Positions 1 through 12,038 of a stretch of 64,000 bases of DNA are shown here, piece after piece. Location of the stretch: NCBI RefSeq assembly GCF_036711975.1, contig NC_091972.1, positions 17,861,001 to 17,925,000 of the forward strand, given 5' to 3'. The position numbers and the translations under genes were made by a program. Under the pieces are notes generated by a model that saw nothing but the letters and a program-made list of their open reading frames with translations, had not been told where the DNA came from and searched no databases. Numbering within the stretch: the first letter of the stretch is position 1; each line of letters starts with the position of its first letter. Source of the DNA: Onthophagus taurus (taxonomy: Eukaryota; Arthropoda; Insecta; Coleoptera; Scarabaeidae).

Positions 1-1016
1 AAACCCTAAGTTAGCAACAATGAAGATAGCAATTTAATTTTTAAATATTAATACCAACCTTAATTCTTTTTTTGTGTTGTTATATTTTTGTTTTTGTGAC
101 AAATATTAAGACATTTTATAAAAATTAAGAATATGTCAAACTGACATTGACATGTCCAACCGGAAGTTCTTATATCTCGAGTAATATTGGAATTAAACGT
201 ATCTTGTTTGGACTCATTTTAAAGGATTTTTCACAACAATGCCAAAATTGACGTTGACATTCTTAACCGGAAGTTGACCATAACTTCATTAATATTGAAG
301 ATAAATATGTCGTGTTTGTACTCATTTTAAAGGATTTTTAATGACGATTACAAATATTTCAAAATTGAAGTTGACATTTTAAACCTGAAGTTAGTTATCA
401 TATAATAGAAGTTTTATAACTGAAGTTAATGTAGTGTTAGTCACTTTTCCACACTTTCTTTTTATTTTTAACGTGTTTTTTGGGTCATTTCACATTGATT
501 AAAAAATAATCGTCGATTTTTAAGCCACATGATGATTCTTGAATTTTTTCCAAGTTTCTTAAATATTTCTTTTGTTAAAAAAGAGCGTTCTTAAATTTTA
601 ACCTGTAAACTTGTAACACTTCGTTCTTAATTTCATTTTACAACTTTTTAAACTTTAATTTTGTAAACTAGTAACTAATAATCTGACTTCGACTTTGATA
701 TGTGATCTTTTTTAACAAAACAAAAAAAAATATTAAGAAACTTGTTTGTAAAATGGATAAAATAAGAGATTTTTAGTGATTAAATTTATGCCACGACTTA
801 CAGAAACCCTGTATGCCCTCTGTGCTTGTGATAGCTATCATCAGTGTTCTGTGATAAAAATCGACAGGCACCAAACAATTTTCAATAGTTTGAACCTATC
901 TAAGTGTGTCTATTCTAAGAGGTATTATATTTTTAGAGAGATGAAAACGAAAATCCCGTTTTTCTCAACATTATTCATTTGTCGCTTAGTCAAGTGATGT
1001 ATAACGCGGTCCAATT
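1..1016 (-). repeat. Dispersed repeat family A, copy 1 (in CPSF3 intron)
   Basis: This AT-rich stretch is an inverted copy of sequence found again at 24150-24690, with partial copies at 25250-26020 and 31890-32175. The matching ends are 'gttagcaacaatgaagatag' near base 11 and 'gtatAacgcggtccaa' near base 1016. Its inner part is a diverged direct repeat of roughly 107-118 bases, marked by GACATT, CCGGAAGTT and 'ggactcattttaaaggattt'. No transposase or reverse transcriptase frame is visible. A short open frame at 776-997 lies in it and is not credible as a gene. It is probably a non-autonomous transposon; the left edge may be cut by the window. Confidence 0.7.
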
Positions 1017-1042
1017 GTTTTTATAAATTTTATATTTTTTAG

Positions 1043-4000
1043 GGTATTGATCATTTTGAAGATATAGGTCCGTGTGTAATAATGGCATCACCTGGTATGA
1101 TGCAAAGTGGATTATCAAGAGAATTATTTGAATCTTGGTGTACAGATTCCAAAAACGGAGTGATTATAGCAGGTTAATCTTCTGTTACAATCCCAATTAC
1201 ATTTCTAATTCAAATTCTATTTTAGGTTATTGTGTTGAAGGAACTTTAGCAAAAACAATTCTTTCTGAGCCAGAAGAAATTACAACTATGCTTGGCCAAA
1301 AACTTCCATTGAAAATGTCTGTGGATTACATATCATTTTCGGCACATACCGATTATCAACAAACCAGTGAATTTATTCGAATATTAAAACCTCCTCATGT
1401 GGTATATTATTTATATAAATATAAGACTTAAAAATTTTTTTTTATTGAAATTTTTTTTAATTAGGTTTTAGTTCATGGAGAACAAAATGAAATGAGTCGA
1501 CTTAAAGCCGCTTTACAACGTGAATACGAAGACGATCCAAACACAGTGATCCATCTTCATAATCCAAGGAATACTCACGCGGTTGAATTGTATTTCCGCG
1601 GTGAAAAAACTGCTAAGGTTATGGGTACTTTGGCAGTGGAGAGTCCTAAGCCTGGAAAAACATTATCTGGAATATTAGTAAAAAGGAATTTTAATTACCA
1701 CATTTTAGCAGCAAATGATTTATCAAGTTGATTATTCAAAAATCAAATGACTTATTTCTCTTAATACATTTTCTTTTAGAGTATACCGATATGAGTATGA
1801 CACAAGTAATGCAAAGACAAAGTTTACATTATTCCGGATCAATTGTTGTTTTGCGCCACTTTATCACTCAAGTAGCTGGATTGGTGGAGACATTGGAAGG
1901 TGATAAAAAAATGAGAGCGTTTAACGCTGTTGATATATCATATGACAATAAAATTATAAGTTTGGAGGTAATTTGAAGGAATTATTTGTTGAGTGTATTT
2001 TGAATAATTTATTTTATAGTGGGTTGCAAATCCAACTAATGATATGTACGCCGACGCTTTAGTTGCCGCTATTTTACAAGCGGATCTTATTGATGCTCCA
2101 ATAAAATCATCGTCAATAAGCGCTAAAGTCGATAGGATGCATTTTAAGGTAAACTTTTTAATTTTAAAAACAATATATTTGATTTATTTTGTATTTAGGA
2201 ATGTTTGATTGAAATGTTACAAGATATGTTTGGAGAAGATTCTGTACCGAAAATGTTTAAGGGTGAGAAATTGTATGTGACTGTTAAGGAAAATAGAGCT
2301 GATATTGATCTTGCAAATTTGGTAGGTATCACCTAAAACTAATCTTTCAAAGCTACATTTCTTCCTTTGATTATTTTATTCTCTTCTTAAATTGTATGAG
2401 TAATTCTTATAATTGTAAATCTTGGGCATAACGCGTTTTGATTCCTGTTAAAACTTTAAATGAGGATCTGTTAAGTATGAAGATTAATACTTAAACTATT
2501 TTTTTTTATTATTCCATTGATAATAAAGTTACGCATGATTTTATGGTTCTCTATAATGAACCTTTGAACTTGTCCTTCTTTGTACATTGGTAGTGATCAG
2601 AATATGATCATTTTCTTGATCTCATCATTCGCTATAAATTCACTACCCCTTCTCATTTCACTTGGGTTAGTTTTGTATTAGTTTAAGTACATGGAGTCAC
2701 ATCATGATGGGGTACAATAAGCATTTTGAAGATTTTGATAATTACATAGATACAGGGTGTCACACAAAAAATGCCCCAAGCTGTAACTCTGTCATTTACA
2801 TTTCGATTTTCATGAGCAAGGTATCAAATGAAATGGTTTGATAGTGTGCCATGGAAAAAATAATGCGCAAAAGTGATAACAGTCATTAAATGATATTTCA
2901 ATGCCTGGAGCAGTTATAAATGATTATTGTTTCCCATGGTAAACTACAATATGACACAACTAACTTTAAGAGAATGTTCGGTAACTATTTTAATGTTTTT
3001 CTCTACTACAATTACAATTAATGTTGATGTATTATACATTAATGGATTCAGAAAACGAATCTCTATCCAATAGCGTGAAGAAAAACACATCGAGCAATTT
3101 GAAAATCAAAAGTTGATAATCGCTTGAAATTGAAGATGGCGTTGGCAAAAGTTTATTTGTAGCATGAATCATAGTATTCATCAAACCTTTTCATTTGATA
3201 TTTCGCTCATGAAAATCGGAATGTAATTTTAACAGAAATTTTAACACATTTTTCTAAATATTTTCAATACCATTTGTGGTAGAGCGTTGAAATTTGGTAC
3301 AGGGTAAACAAATATCAAGCAAAATTATTGAACCAATTTGGATCGGGCGGCGGCAACCATGTTATACAGAGTGTCCTTAAAATTTGTTTGCTCGTAACCC
3401 TACATTTATTTTTGTACTTTTTAATAGAAAGTTTATTTTAGAAACTTTTATCACTCTTTGAAAATTTTGATAACATATAACATAAAATATTAAGCTTCGG
3501 TTTCAATCGTAACAAACAAAAAAAGGAAACATATTCCGCAAGATCTGAGTTGGCGATGACAATTGAAAAACAAACTGAGCTAATAACTTTTATTTGCATA
3601 AAGTTCTAAGTGCAGATTTAGTTAAATCCAGTGTTAATTTATTTTAGTTGAATAAAAGAATGTAATTTCCAAAACAATAAATTTAATTTTCACGGTAACA
3701 ACAAACAAGAACATAACAAAAATTCTAACATAACTTCAAAATTGGTTCAATGATTTTGCTTGAGTTTTGTTTACCCTGTACCAAATTTCAACGCTCTACC
3801 ATAAATGGTATTGAAAATATTTAGAAAAATGTGTTAAAATTTCTGAACTTTGATGGCCCATATCTCGGCCATTTGAAGACTTTTATAATAATTTTTTTTC
3901 ACGAATCGTCATCATTTTTGCACTAGTATATGAGGTTAATTTTATGCCCCGAGTCATCGGAACACCCTGTATACAGCTGTCTTTTTTCTGCTAAAATTAC

Positions 4001-7000
4001 ATTTAAAATGGATGTATTGTACATCAATGGATTCAGAAAACCAATCTCTATCCAATGACGTGAAGAAAAATATACGCAGCAATTTAAAAAACAAAAGTTA
4101 ATAATCGCTTGAACTTGAAGATGGCGTTGGAAAAAAATTATTTGTAGCATGAATCATAGTATTTATGAAACCATTTCATTTGATACCTGGGTCATGAAAA
4201 TCGGAATGTAAATAACAGAGTTACAAGTTGGGGCGTTTTTTGTGTAATTTAATAATATAATATAATAATTTTTGTGGAATTTCAAGCAAATTTAACCAAT
4301 TTATTTTTTAATGCTGTGCCATGTAAAAAGGGCGATAGAGCGTGATTATAATAAATGAGGTTATGTTCTTTTTAGTGGAACCAAAGAAATTGTATATATA
4401 GAAGCAGTTGTAAACATTAAAACTTGAAGCCAACGCAACACGCGGTTTGTTTACTAACAACCTTTGTCGAAACCAGTTGAAACAATGAAGGTGCACAGAT
4501 CAGACCATCGGCCGATTATCGCCGAACACTCCCGAATATTATTTTAGCCCTTAGAATAAGACATACACTAAAATAACGAATCCTATTTGCGAATCAATAA
4601 ATCTTCAAAGTCGTTCTTCTTTTGATTCGTTTATCTTCATTTTTATTTATATATATTTATACATTTAGTATACTACTACTTTTAGTTAGAAATACAACTT
4701 AACAATCAAAATAGTACATACTTGTATCATTTACCAAGTATGTGTACTGTTTCTAGGTCCTCTGATTAATTTAAAAGATTATATTTATTGTGTTTAATAC
4801 TTTAAAATCTTATTAAAACTTGACAAAGATATACGTGTGACCCGTTTGAAAGCGGAACACCCTTGTAAAATTTGTATTTATTATCCGATTTCGATAATTT
4901 TTTTTTTAATTGTAGAGCGTAAAAAACTGTACCTTAGGACAAAGAGTGATATTTTTCTTAAAAAAACCAAAGCCTACTATTTCACTTTTTAGGTGCTAAA
5001 AATGAAGAAATCATATTAGGAAATTTTTTACAAAAAATCTGAGTACACCACTGCATTAAGCACCTTTTGAAATGGGTATATACCAAATTTCATCAAAAAT
5101 GGTTACAAATTAACACCGTTACAGATAATTGAAAAATACAATATTTTATGAATTTATTTGATCAGATGGAGTAAACCATGACAAAAAAGGAAATAAAATA
5201 CAGCCAATAATACAAAAACTATTTACATTTGTAACCATGGAAATAAAAAAATAGTTATCTAGTAAACCGTGGAAATAAAAAAAAAAAAGAATTGAATTCT
5301 ATGAAAGTGATTTAAAGCATTACTTCTGTCAGTTTTGTGCTTATAAAAATGTTATAAAAAGTGTGCAATTTAGTGGTGTAATTATGGAACGACTAAGTGT
5401 TAGACACAAAGTTGAAATTGTACGCCTTGTTGGCGATAATATTCTTTCGAAAAGAGGCTATAGAATTTAATAACAGGCATCCAGATATGCCTCCGGTTAG
5501 TGCTAGCACCGTTCACCGGGTAAATAAGGTATTCAACGATACAGGCAGTGTATCAAAACAAATTCTAAAAGTTCAAAATCCACGCCGGGAAATTAGAAAT
5601 AATAATCAAATAGTGGAATATTTTCATAATAACCCTCATTCGAGTTTGAGAACGGCTGCCATAGATTTAAATATTCCAAGAGAATGTATTGGAAGGTACC
5701 TTACAAAAAATAAAATTAAACCCTATAAACTAAAATTTCTACACACTCTTGAACCAAGAGACGAAGAGAGAAGACTAGAATTCTGTTTATGGGCTCAAGG
5801 TGAATACTTGGAAAACAGAAACTTTTTAAGGGAAATTTTGTTTAGCGATGAGGCCCCGTTTACAACAAATGGCGTGGTGTCATCGCAAAATTCAAGGTAT
5901 TGGTGCACAGAAAATCCAGAGTGGATCATCAACGCAAGGCTCCAGTATTCGCATAAAATAAATGTGTGGTGCGGAATACTTGACAACAGAATTATTGGTC
6001 CATTTTTCTTTGAGGGCAATTTAAATTCAACAAAATTTTTGTATGTCTTAAGAAATGAGTTTTCGAATGCGCTAAACAATTTACCACCTCTGGTATGTGC
6101 GAATATAAAATTTCAATTAGATGGGTCTCCCGTGCATAACGCAACGGATAGGAAGAAATAGTCATCTTATTGAATGGCCGCCAAGATCTCCTGATTTGAC
6201 ACCACTCGACTTTTTTCTTTGGGGAATCCTTAAACAGAAAGTTTACAGGTCAAGGACACAGTCGCTAGATGAACTGCGTGCTAGAATAGTTCAGGCATGT
6301 GCAGACATTACCCCAGAGCAACTGAGGAATGTAACAATGAATGTACGAAGAAGGTACAATAAATGTATCGAACTTAACGGTGGATTGGTGGAAGCAACAG
6401 ACATTTAACTAGTTTTTATTTTCTATTAATACCTTGAATGTTGTTTTTTTCTTCAATTTTTTGAATTTCTGTTAAATATTGTTAAACAGTTTTGTATTAT
6501 TCTCTGTATTTTATTACATTTTTGTCATGGTCTACTAGATCAGATGAGATTAATTTATAAAAAATTATATTTTTCAATTATCTGTCGCTGTGTTGATTTG
6601 TAACCATTTTTGATGAAATTTGGTATATACCCATTTCAAAAGGTGCTTAATGCAGTGGTGTACTCAGATTTTTTGTAAAAAATTTCCTAATATGATTTCT
6701 TCATTTTTAGCACCTAAAAAGTGAAATAGTAGGCCTTGTTTTTTTAAAGAAAAATATCACTCTTTGTCCCAAGATACAGTTTTTTACGCTCTACAATTAA
6801 AAAAAAAAAATTATCGAAATCGGATAATAAATACAAATTTTACGAGGGTGTTCCGCTTTCAAAGCACTTGTCAAAGTACTTTTCAAAGTACTTTTTACAC
6901 TGTAGAAAAAAATTCATTCTACAATTTATAAAATTATTACGGCAATAACTTTTCAATTGGTAGTTAGTTTAACAATTAATTTGTGATTGTAATTTTATAT

Positions 7001-10000
7001 ATAAAATTAGGATACTCTTTGGATACGCCACTGGATAAAGTCTGACCAATTTCATCTAATTCGTACACGCCACTGTCGCTAGGACCAAGGTCTATTTTGT
7101 TTGCAAACAAATGCCCTTGCGTTGGCTTCAAACCGGTATATGGGCGAACATAGGCGATGCGGCTTCTATATATACAATTTCTTTGAGTGGAACTGTCAAT
7201 CTAAAAAACGAGTAAAACTTAGCAAGTCTAAAAGCAACAGTTGAATGAGAAATCGTTTATCTTCACTCTGCCGAGGTCACTTGCAGTCGAGGCAGTGGTT
7301 ATGTAACTATATCAACCTAAAGCTCGTGTATATTATTCTATCTAGCGCCTCGCCCGCAAGCGACCTTGGCGATATTAGATGGTATTGTGCATTTGATGGC
7401 TTGAAAAGTGAACCAAGTGTAGAGCAGTGGAATGAGAAATGGTTTATCTTCACTCTACCGAGGTCGCTTGCGGGCGAGGCAGTGGTTATGTAACTACATC
7501 AATCTAAAGCTCGTGTATACTATTGTATCTAGCGCCTCGCCCGCAAGCGACCTCGGCGATATTAGATGGTATTGTGCATTTGATGTCTTGAAAAGTGAAC
7601 CAAGTGTACAGCGTGGGCAAATTTGGGTGTTATTATAGGCTATCTTGTTTTGTTTTCAAATTATAGCAAAAAAGTCACATTTTCGTGATTTCAAAAGATA
7701 CTCATATGTCGTTTATTTTTGAAAGTAGAGAAATGGGGTTGATACGTACTTAAGACACTTTTTTAAGTAGAATATACTGCCGTTGAAAAATTTTAAACAT
7801 ACTTGATGATGGTAGAGATACAGCACAAAGTTGTATTTTTTTAAATACAAACTATAGTTTATTATGATGTTACTGAAGAGAGCATATTTTTAGCTTCCCA
7901 ATGATGTATCGCATGTATGGTGTATTTGCAAAAAATAAAACGTTCAAAATTTTGATTATAGTAGGCCAGTAAATACTACCTAGTGGTTATATGGTTTTGC
8001 ACTAATATGACAGAATAAAGTTGGTTTTGTACTATTATTCAGGATAAAGTTGGTTTTGTACCAACGAATAAAAACTTCGAATAGTTATTTTAAATAGCAT
8101 CTTATTTATCATTTTTTAGCAAGTAAAGTTTGTTTATTAAAAATACAAGAAATGTATTAATTAATGAATAATTAAATATGAACAACAACTTCAGGAACTA
8201 AACAGTCACAGACTGCCAGCTTCTTCAACTAAACTTACTGGTTGTAAGGTTAGAAAAGTTCGGTATCAATGAATGAAATCTTCGGTAGTATTTTCCCAGT
8301 TTTCCCCAAACATAAGATTTAGAAGCTTTTTGATATCAGCAATCTTTTCTTTTGAAATTGGGTGAGATAGAGGAAAATTAAGGATCATAAACTGGGAGCG
8401 GACTTTCAGAAGAAGACATGAAGACTTATGTATCATGTTCAAAGCGGACTCCAATATATTCTATATTTAATTTTATCGTTTTATTTAAAGATAATGCGAA
8501 ACTTCTTAAATGGGAATCACGTTTCGCAAAATTCATGAATGAAATGACAAGTAAACTCACGTTGCTATAGTAACTAAGTAGGATTTAGCGTTTTCCTCGC
8601 CTACTATAATTAAAAATTTGAATATTAATCTTTAATATTTTAGAATTGAAAAGTAACGCTTATTTTCTGCAGATACATCATGCGTGCGATACATCATTGG
8701 AAAGCTAAAAAAACATCATAATCAACTATGGTTTCTATTGCAAAAAATACAACTTTGTTATATCTCAAAAATTATGTGCTATGTTTAAAATTTTTCAACG
8801 ACTGTATATTCTACTCAAAAAAGTGCCTGTAGAATGTATTAACCTCATTTCTCTAATTTCAAAAATAAACGAAATATGAGCATTTTTTTGAAATCGCTAA
8901 AATTTGACTTTTCGGTTATAACTTAAAAACAAAAGAAGATAGAGATTTGGTCTTTGCGGGATTGGATTAGTCTCGGAAAAAGAGACTGGGACATGTCACC
9001 TACTTTTTTCGTATCTCTTATAGTTTCTGAGATAGCCTATAATAACACCCAAATTTGCCCACCCTGTATACAATACTTGAATAAAAAATAGGTACTTCGC
9101 CGAGGTTGCTTGTGGGCGAGAGGCTGTATATGTAGTCACATTAACGTAAAGCTGGTATAAGTTGTTAATTCTAGCGCCTCGCCCGCAAGCGACCTCGGCT
9201 GTATTGGATGATATTGTTCATTTAATGTCTTGGAAAGTGAACCAAACCTACAACTCTTGAATGTGAAATCGTTTATTCTCATTTCGCCAAGGTCGCTTAC
9301 GGGCGAGGCGCTAGAACTTATAGTTTATACTTGCTTTACGTTCATGTAACTACACATCCAGCACCTCACCCACAAGTGACCTCGACGATATTAGCTGATA
9401 TCGTTCATTTGATGTCTTGAAAAGCAAATTTTTAAACACTTTAATTTATTTTCACTTCGCCGAGGTCGCTTGCGGGCGAGGCACTGGATATCTAATCACA
9501 TTGATGTAAAGCTGTTATAAACTGTCGTTTCTAGTGCCTCGACCGCAAACCTCGGTGATATTGGATGATATCGTTCATGTGATGTATTTTAAAGTACAAC
9601 ACTTGAATGTAAAGTCGTTTATCCTCACTTCGTCGAGGTCGCTTACGGGCGAGGCGGTAGAACCGGTAATTGTCATTTTTTTGAACTAAAACAACTAAAA
9701 TTGTTTCAAGTTGTTCTCTCTTCAATTGATTTGAATAAATGTTTAAACGTCCCACAGAAGCGAATTAGTTAAAAATCTTGGCCAAAAAGATATTTTTGTC
9801 AATTTTTTTACTTCAAAATTGGTGGAAATTAAAAAATATCTATACAATTAACAAGGATGAAGTATTTTATGATATACTGCGATTTTACTTAATTGTATCT
9901 ACCTATATTTTATATACAGGGTGGTCCGTTACTAAGGGACACAGAAGAACAGTGAATTCCTTACATTAAATTGTTACGATTTAACCCAATTTAAGTTAGT

Positions 10001-11992
10001 GCAATTTTTAATAATAACGACATACAGATGATTAAAGTTAATACTTTATTTTCGCTTTTCTTTAATAATTTCGTTTTCTCTTGCATTATGACCATGAAAA
10101 TTGGTACATTACCATTTTTTAAGACGATAAATAATAATTTGGTATTAGTTTTGATTTATCTTTCAGATGGCGCTGCCTGCCTTAAAAACTCCTTTAAAGT
10201 AGACATCTTTTTCATCGTTAAAATTTTTACAACTCGCACAACTTAAAACAGTTTCTCAGACATTTTTACATAAATTTGGTATACCTACCAATCTTCTCTA
10301 AAGTTCCAAGATAATCACTGTTTAAGGGCACTTTGCAAAATTTAATTATGCTCAGTAAACATTAGTTGGCGTTAAAAATGACTTTATTTGGTCAAACACT
10401 AGACTAACACCGTCAATTGGCATTAATACTAGAGTATTGGCATTATACTAGAGTGTTGGCATTAATACGAGAGTATTGATTAGTGAAAATTATTAAAGAA
10501 AAATGAAAATAGAGTATAAACATTACCCATCTGTATCTTCGTTATTATTAACAAATGGATTAAGATAAATTGGGTTAAATCGTAATAATTTAATGTAAGG
10601 AATTCACTGTTGGTCTGTGTCCCATTTGTAACGGACCATCCCCTGTATAAGACTTACGGTTAATAATTTTCAAGGAAAAAATCTTGCAAATAATAAATTG
10701 AATTGACACAATAACATCTTTTAATATTTTACCGAAAACTCAGTGTGTCAATTCAATTTTTAATTTCTTTTTAGAAAATTATTAACTTTAACGCTAACAT
10801 CTCATACTAAAATTAGTGTTTCAGAAAATAAATTGTAATTTTGGTTAGAAACCTTTTTGTGGACATCCTATATTATCAATTTAATGGTGAAAGAGTTCCT
10901 TTATGTTTATTTTCTAACTGCAAATGCCTTCCCCAAACCAACAGCACATAGCAGAATTATGATTTTTTTTCGCACTTTATACACACTAATAAAAATTTAT
11001 TTTAAGGTAAAACCGCAAAATACCGCAAGAATTTCTAGCAAAATCTATAATTGTAGGCCTTATACTACAACACGTATACAATATTACTTTTGAACAATGT
11101 TAAACAATTTATTTTTTGCCCATCTAAATATCGTGAAATAAATTATTTTCTCAATTTACACATACGATGTAATCAAACAATATTACAAAAAAACTAATAA
11201 CCGAATTGTTACTTTCTGTATATTATACAATTCTACTTATCACCAGCAATAGGTTCTATGATAAATTTTCGAAATATATAAAAGAAGTGTAAAGGAAAAA
11301 ATCAATTAAAAACCACACTTTTTACCGACGTTTTATCTAGGTGAAAACTGTTTACTAAACAATCAATTGACAACTAAAATATTTTGGTGGCGATTGTTAC
11401 AATAATTATAAAGAAGGTGTTTCAAGGCACCTTGGGATTTACTTAATCAAATAGCAATAATTGCATTTTCAATCTTATTCCTTAAATTTTTGCAATTTTG
11501 GCCAAGATTTTTAAAAAATTCGCCTGTGTGCGTCCGTTTAATAAATTGATTTCAAAATAATAACATGACATCAAGTTTTTTTTTGATATGACTTTGTATG
11601 ATATAACAAAATTCCCTGTTTAAGAAAACTGTTTTATCGACTACAGAAAATCTTTTAAATCTTAAACCGGTTTAAACCGATTTGTTATAGGTTAATGTTT
11701 ACGTTTTACGTGAAGCACATGTTAAAAACGTTGTATATAAAGTGTAGAACATTAAAATTATTTTTTTATCAGGTATGCTATTATCATAACATTACTCTTA
11801 TACTTATAGATATCATTTAAGGAAACATTAATTATTTATTAGATTAATTTTTAAAATTATTTTATTTATGTTTTTTTTTTTTTACAGGAAGTGTCTTGTC
11901 CAACAGACGAAACATTTCAACAAATTGTACAAACAGCAGTCACTAAACTGTATCAATCTTTAGCGCCACCTCAAGTTGAAACAAACATCTAA
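1043..11992 (+). CDS. CPSF3: Cleavage and polyadenylation specificity factor subunit 3 (CPSF73), C-terminal part
   Basis: This gene encodes the metallo-beta-lactamase/beta-CASP endonuclease that cuts pre-mRNA 3' ends and also processes histone mRNA. Seven exons fit: 1043-1172, 1226-1401, 1465-1726, 1780-1967, 2020-2148, 2199-2321 and 11888-11992, all with AG acceptors and GT donors, giving 370 codons before TAA. The first exon shown reads [19 protein letters not shown]. Next come the beta-CASP stretch [13 protein letters not shown], the SFSAHTDY motif and [10 protein letters not shown], then the CPSF73 C-terminal domain. The catalytic HxHxDH half lies upstream of the window. The donor at 1727 (gttgat) is weak. 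The last intron is 9.6 kb and packed with repeats, and the final 34 residues (EVSCPTDE...) sit alone beyond it. I found no inactivating change in the exons. Family assignment is firm; splice choices are inferred. Confidence 0.95.
2753..4243. repeat. Foldback/MITE element with nested inverted repeat
   Basis: The left end reads TA then CAGGGTGTCACACAAAAAAT. Its inner 50 bases (ATGCCCCAAGCTGTAACTC, then a run ending in TTTTCATGA) recur inverted at 4190-4243. The outermost CAGGGTGT is missing on the right, so the right end is truncated. A block at 3040-3225 is repeated directly at 4010-4205 ('tggattcagaaaac' to 'catgaaaatcggaatgtaa'). Inside lies a second inverted pair, about 3232-3345 against 3730-3850 ('gtaccaaatttcaacgctc' and its complement). 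No coding sequence is seen. The CAGGG end after TA suggests Tc1/mariner-type mobilisation, which is an inference. Confidence 0.7.
4844..6868 (+). mobile_element. Tc1/mariner-superfamily element with ~345-base terminal inverted repeats
   Basis: The two ends are inverted copies over about 345 bases, 4844-5190 against 6522-6868. Matching words include AAGCGGAACACCC, 'tttattatccgatttcgata', 'acaaagagtgatatttttc' and 'gaccatgacaaaaa'. A broken transposase frame lies between them (separate entry). Identity between the arms is high by eye, with scattered substitutions and small indels, so the insertion looks old but not ancient. It sits inside the last CPSF3 intron. TIRs of this length are unusual for the superfamily, in which roughly 30 bases is common. 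Confidence 0.85.
5384..6408 (+). pseudogene. Mariner-type transposase, frameshifted and internally deleted
   Basis: Translation from ATG 5384 starts [15 protein letters not shown], an N-terminal helix-turn-helix. The frame breaks near 5450 and resumes as [23 protein letters not shown]. The catalytic core follows. FSDEAPF carries the first Asp, [11 protein letters not shown] (about 6110-6145) the second, and [18 protein letters not shown] (about 6171-6225) the third. Between HNA and IGRN the frame shifts and only a handful of residues remain. Family members usually have a few tens of residues between the second and third Asp, so I infer a small internal deletion there. The end is ORF 6121-6408. 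The gene cannot make an intact transposase. Confidence 0.85.
7200..9680. repeat. ~170-187-base tandem repeat with inverted GC-rich words, split by a MITE
   Basis: The units are at 7200-7608 and 9067-9680, interrupted by the element at 7609-9066. Each unit carries one copy of GGTCGCTTGCGGGCGAGGC and, 60-90 bases later, its inverted copy beginning GCCTCGCCCGCAAGCGACC, so a unit can fold into a GC-rich hairpin. Shared spacers are 'tgatgtcttgaaaagtgaac' and 'tctagcgcc'. Forward words lie near 7266, 7453, 9101, 9287, 9461 and 9630. A lone diverged word also occurs near 62137 (GCCTCGGCCGTAAGCGACC). The open frames at 7245-7638 are just the repeat read in frame. Confidence 0.85.
7609..9066. mobile_element. 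MITE with TA duplication inserted in the tandem repeat
   Basis: The left end is CAGCGTGGGCAAATTTGGGT and the right end is its complement, starting CAGGGTGGGCAAATTTGGGT. The match continues through TTATTATAGGCTATCT. TA flanks both sides (7607-7608 and 9067-9068). Joining the flanks restores the host repeat spacer (gaaccaagtgta / caatacttgaat), so both ends are exact. The element is 1458 bases long. The interior has more inverted similarity (7670-7760 against 8850-8920) and no transposase frame. It is probably a non-autonomous Tc1/mariner derivative. Confidence 0.85.
9917..10645. mobile_element. MITE with CAGGGTGGTCCGTTAC ends
   Basis: This 729-base element is flanked by TA (9915-9916 and 10646-10647). 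The left end is CAGGGTGGTCCGTTACTAAG; the right end is its complement with a few changes (CAGGGGATGGTCCGTTAC). Similarity continues inward over about 100 bases ('cagtgaattccttacatta', 'gatttaacccaattta'). A short open frame at 10028-10246 is not convincing as a gene. It is a non-autonomous Tc1/mariner-like element by its ends. Confidence 0.8.
10646..11887. other. Rest of last CPSF3 intron, no gene seen
   Basis: This is AT-rich sequence with no convincing coding frame. A small inverted repeat ('taataattttc' near 10665 against 'gaaaattattaac' near 10775, with 'aattgaattgacac' inside) suggests another degraded foldback element. It ends in a polypyrimidine run and the acceptor at 11887. Confidence 0.5.
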
Positions 11993-12038
11993 TAATTTAT
12001 ACCTTCAAAACATAAACAGTATAACATTTTATTTTGTA

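Larger units (their letters stand above)
4365..7200. repeat. Inverted repeat arms flanking the mariner insertion
   Basis: Bases 4365-4440 and 7130-7200 are inverted copies of each other: 'aaagaaattgtatatataga' and its complement, then 'gaagccaacg' and its complement. They lie outside the mariner element at 4844-6868, so the mariner appears to have landed in an older palindromic repeat. The right arm has extra sequence that the left arm lacks. Nothing coding is seen in the arms. Confidence 0.5.

Noticed and set aside
776-997. 73-codon open frame
   Set aside because: It lies in repeat family A, has no similarity to a known protein that I recognise, and its start context is poor.
7245-7638. Two similar overlapping frames that look like a duplicated gene
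   Set aside because: They are one tandem-repeat unit read twice in frame; the other units are not open.
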